From positions 1-5,473 of the forward strand of contig JAGLBK010000176.1 in the NCBI GenBank assembly GCA_018260275.1: a stretch of 5,473 nt of DNA, in the 5' to 3' direction. This document shows positions 5,198-5,473 of this stretch, in pieces. The stretch is from Deinococcus sp. (GTDB lineage Bacteria > Deinococcota > Deinococci > Deinococcales > Deinococcaceae). The position numbers were made by a program, and so were the translations under genes. The first letter of the stretch is position 1. Every line of letters begins with the position of its first letter. Under the pieces are notes generated by a model. The model was not told where the DNA came from and searched no databases. It saw only the letters and a program-made list of their open reading frames with translations.

Positions 5198-5219
5198 CCG
5201 CCCTTTTGGGCGGTTTTTT
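5198..5219 (+). terminator. Strong intrinsic terminator between chaperone and tape measure genes
   Basis: CCGCCC (5198-5203) and GGGCGG (5208-5213) form a perfect 6-bp GC stem with a TTTT loop, followed by six T residues (5214-5219). The stem starts at the base after the T-frame stop. This is a textbook Rho-independent terminator for + strand transcripts. It lies 17 nt before the next gene's ATG, and no promoter is visible in between. Confidence 0.92.
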
Positions 5220-5236
5220 CGCGCCCAGGGGTATCC

Positions 5237-5473
5237 ATGAGCCAATCCGTAGACCGACTCATCGTAGATATCGAGGGGCGACTTGACCACCTGGAACGCA
5301 CCATCGCTGACGCTGAGCGTGCAGCGCAGCAGGGCGGGGCCAGAGCTGGTGCAGCGTTTAATGACGGCTACCGCCGCAATGCCGCCGGGCGACTGATTGA
5401 TGACAGCACAGGACGCTACGTCCGTGAAGGCGAAAACGTGGGACGGGCGGCAGGACAAGCGGCGGGGACCGCA
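5237..5473 (+). CDS. Probable tail tape measure protein, N-terminal part (runs off window)
   Basis: An open frame of 79 codons with no stop before the window end. Start is ATG at 5237 with AGGGG at 5227-5231, 5 nt upstream. The visible residues include a charged helical segment SVDRLIVDIEGRLDHLERTI (4-23) followed by Ala/Gly/Arg/Gln-rich sequence (DAERAAQQGGARAGAAFNDGYRR), consistent with the coiled-coil, low-complexity N-terminus of a tape measure protein. The tape measure sets tail length, is wrapped by the G and G-T chaperones during assembly and fills the tail lumen. Being the next gene after the chaperone pair is the main argument; no tape measure hallmark such as hydrophobic segments lies in this fragment. 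A minor tail protein is the alternative. Confidence 0.75.
   Translation, partial: MSQSVDRLIVDIEGRLDHLERTIADAERAAQQGGARAGAAFNDGYRRNAAGRLIDDSTGRYVREGENVGRAAGQAAGTA

Noticed and set aside
1..5473. CRISPR array, tRNA, insertion sequence, toxin-antitoxin or defence genes
   Set aside because: No spaced direct repeats, cloverleaf, transposase motifs or defence-type domains were seen; the window is accounted for by virion morphogenesis genes.

Overview
The window is a stretch of the virion-morphogenesis module of a tailed, long-tailed (siphovirus-type) phage or prophage. Every convincing gene is on the + strand in the canonical order: scaffold, major capsid, small capsid-associated protein, head-tail connectors, tail completion/terminator, tail tube, tail assembly chaperones, tape measure. 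The DNA is GC-rich with strong third-position G/C bias, uses ATG and GTG starts, and has Shine-Dalgarno sites matching a standard bacterial anti-SD. The protein style suggests a host such as Deinococcus or another high-GC bacterium. That host guess is an inference from composition and recalled similarity, not a search result.

Layout. Positions 1-170 hold no convincing gene but contain three inverted repeats, ending in a strong SD for the scaffold gene (171-743). The major capsid gene (740-1594) overlaps it by 4 nt. Next come a small protein with a duplicated helical motif (1606-1998), a head-tail connector (2002-2373), a probable head-closure protein (2373-2696), a compositionally odd small protein (2693-2959), an HK97 gp10-like protein (2950-3318), a tail terminator-like protein (3318-3650), the probable tail tube protein (3647-4141), an unrecognised small protein (4144-4383) and the tail assembly chaperone G (4380-4763). 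Stops and starts overlap or nearly touch throughout, so this reads as one translationally coupled late operon. No internal promoter was found.

The best regulatory signal is at 4742-4771. A C CCA AAA slippery heptamer is followed after 3-6 nt by a GC-rich hairpin whose tetraloop carries the UAA stop of G. A second heptamer, G GGG GGC, lies directly before the stop. A -1 shift at either site enters the open frame ending at 5197 and gives a 272-residue G-T fusion, the product expected for siphophage tail assembly chaperones. Immediately after the T frame is a textbook intrinsic terminator (5198-5219), followed 17 nt later by the start of the probable tape measure gene (5237, running off the window). 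A strong terminator in front of the tape measure inside a late operon implies attenuation, antitermination or readthrough.

I do not see a new defence, CRISPR or mobile-element system here. The points worth a second look are the frameshift element, the terminator ahead of the tape measure, the low-GC small gene, the internal duplication, the unrecognised gene at 4144 and the structured leader.
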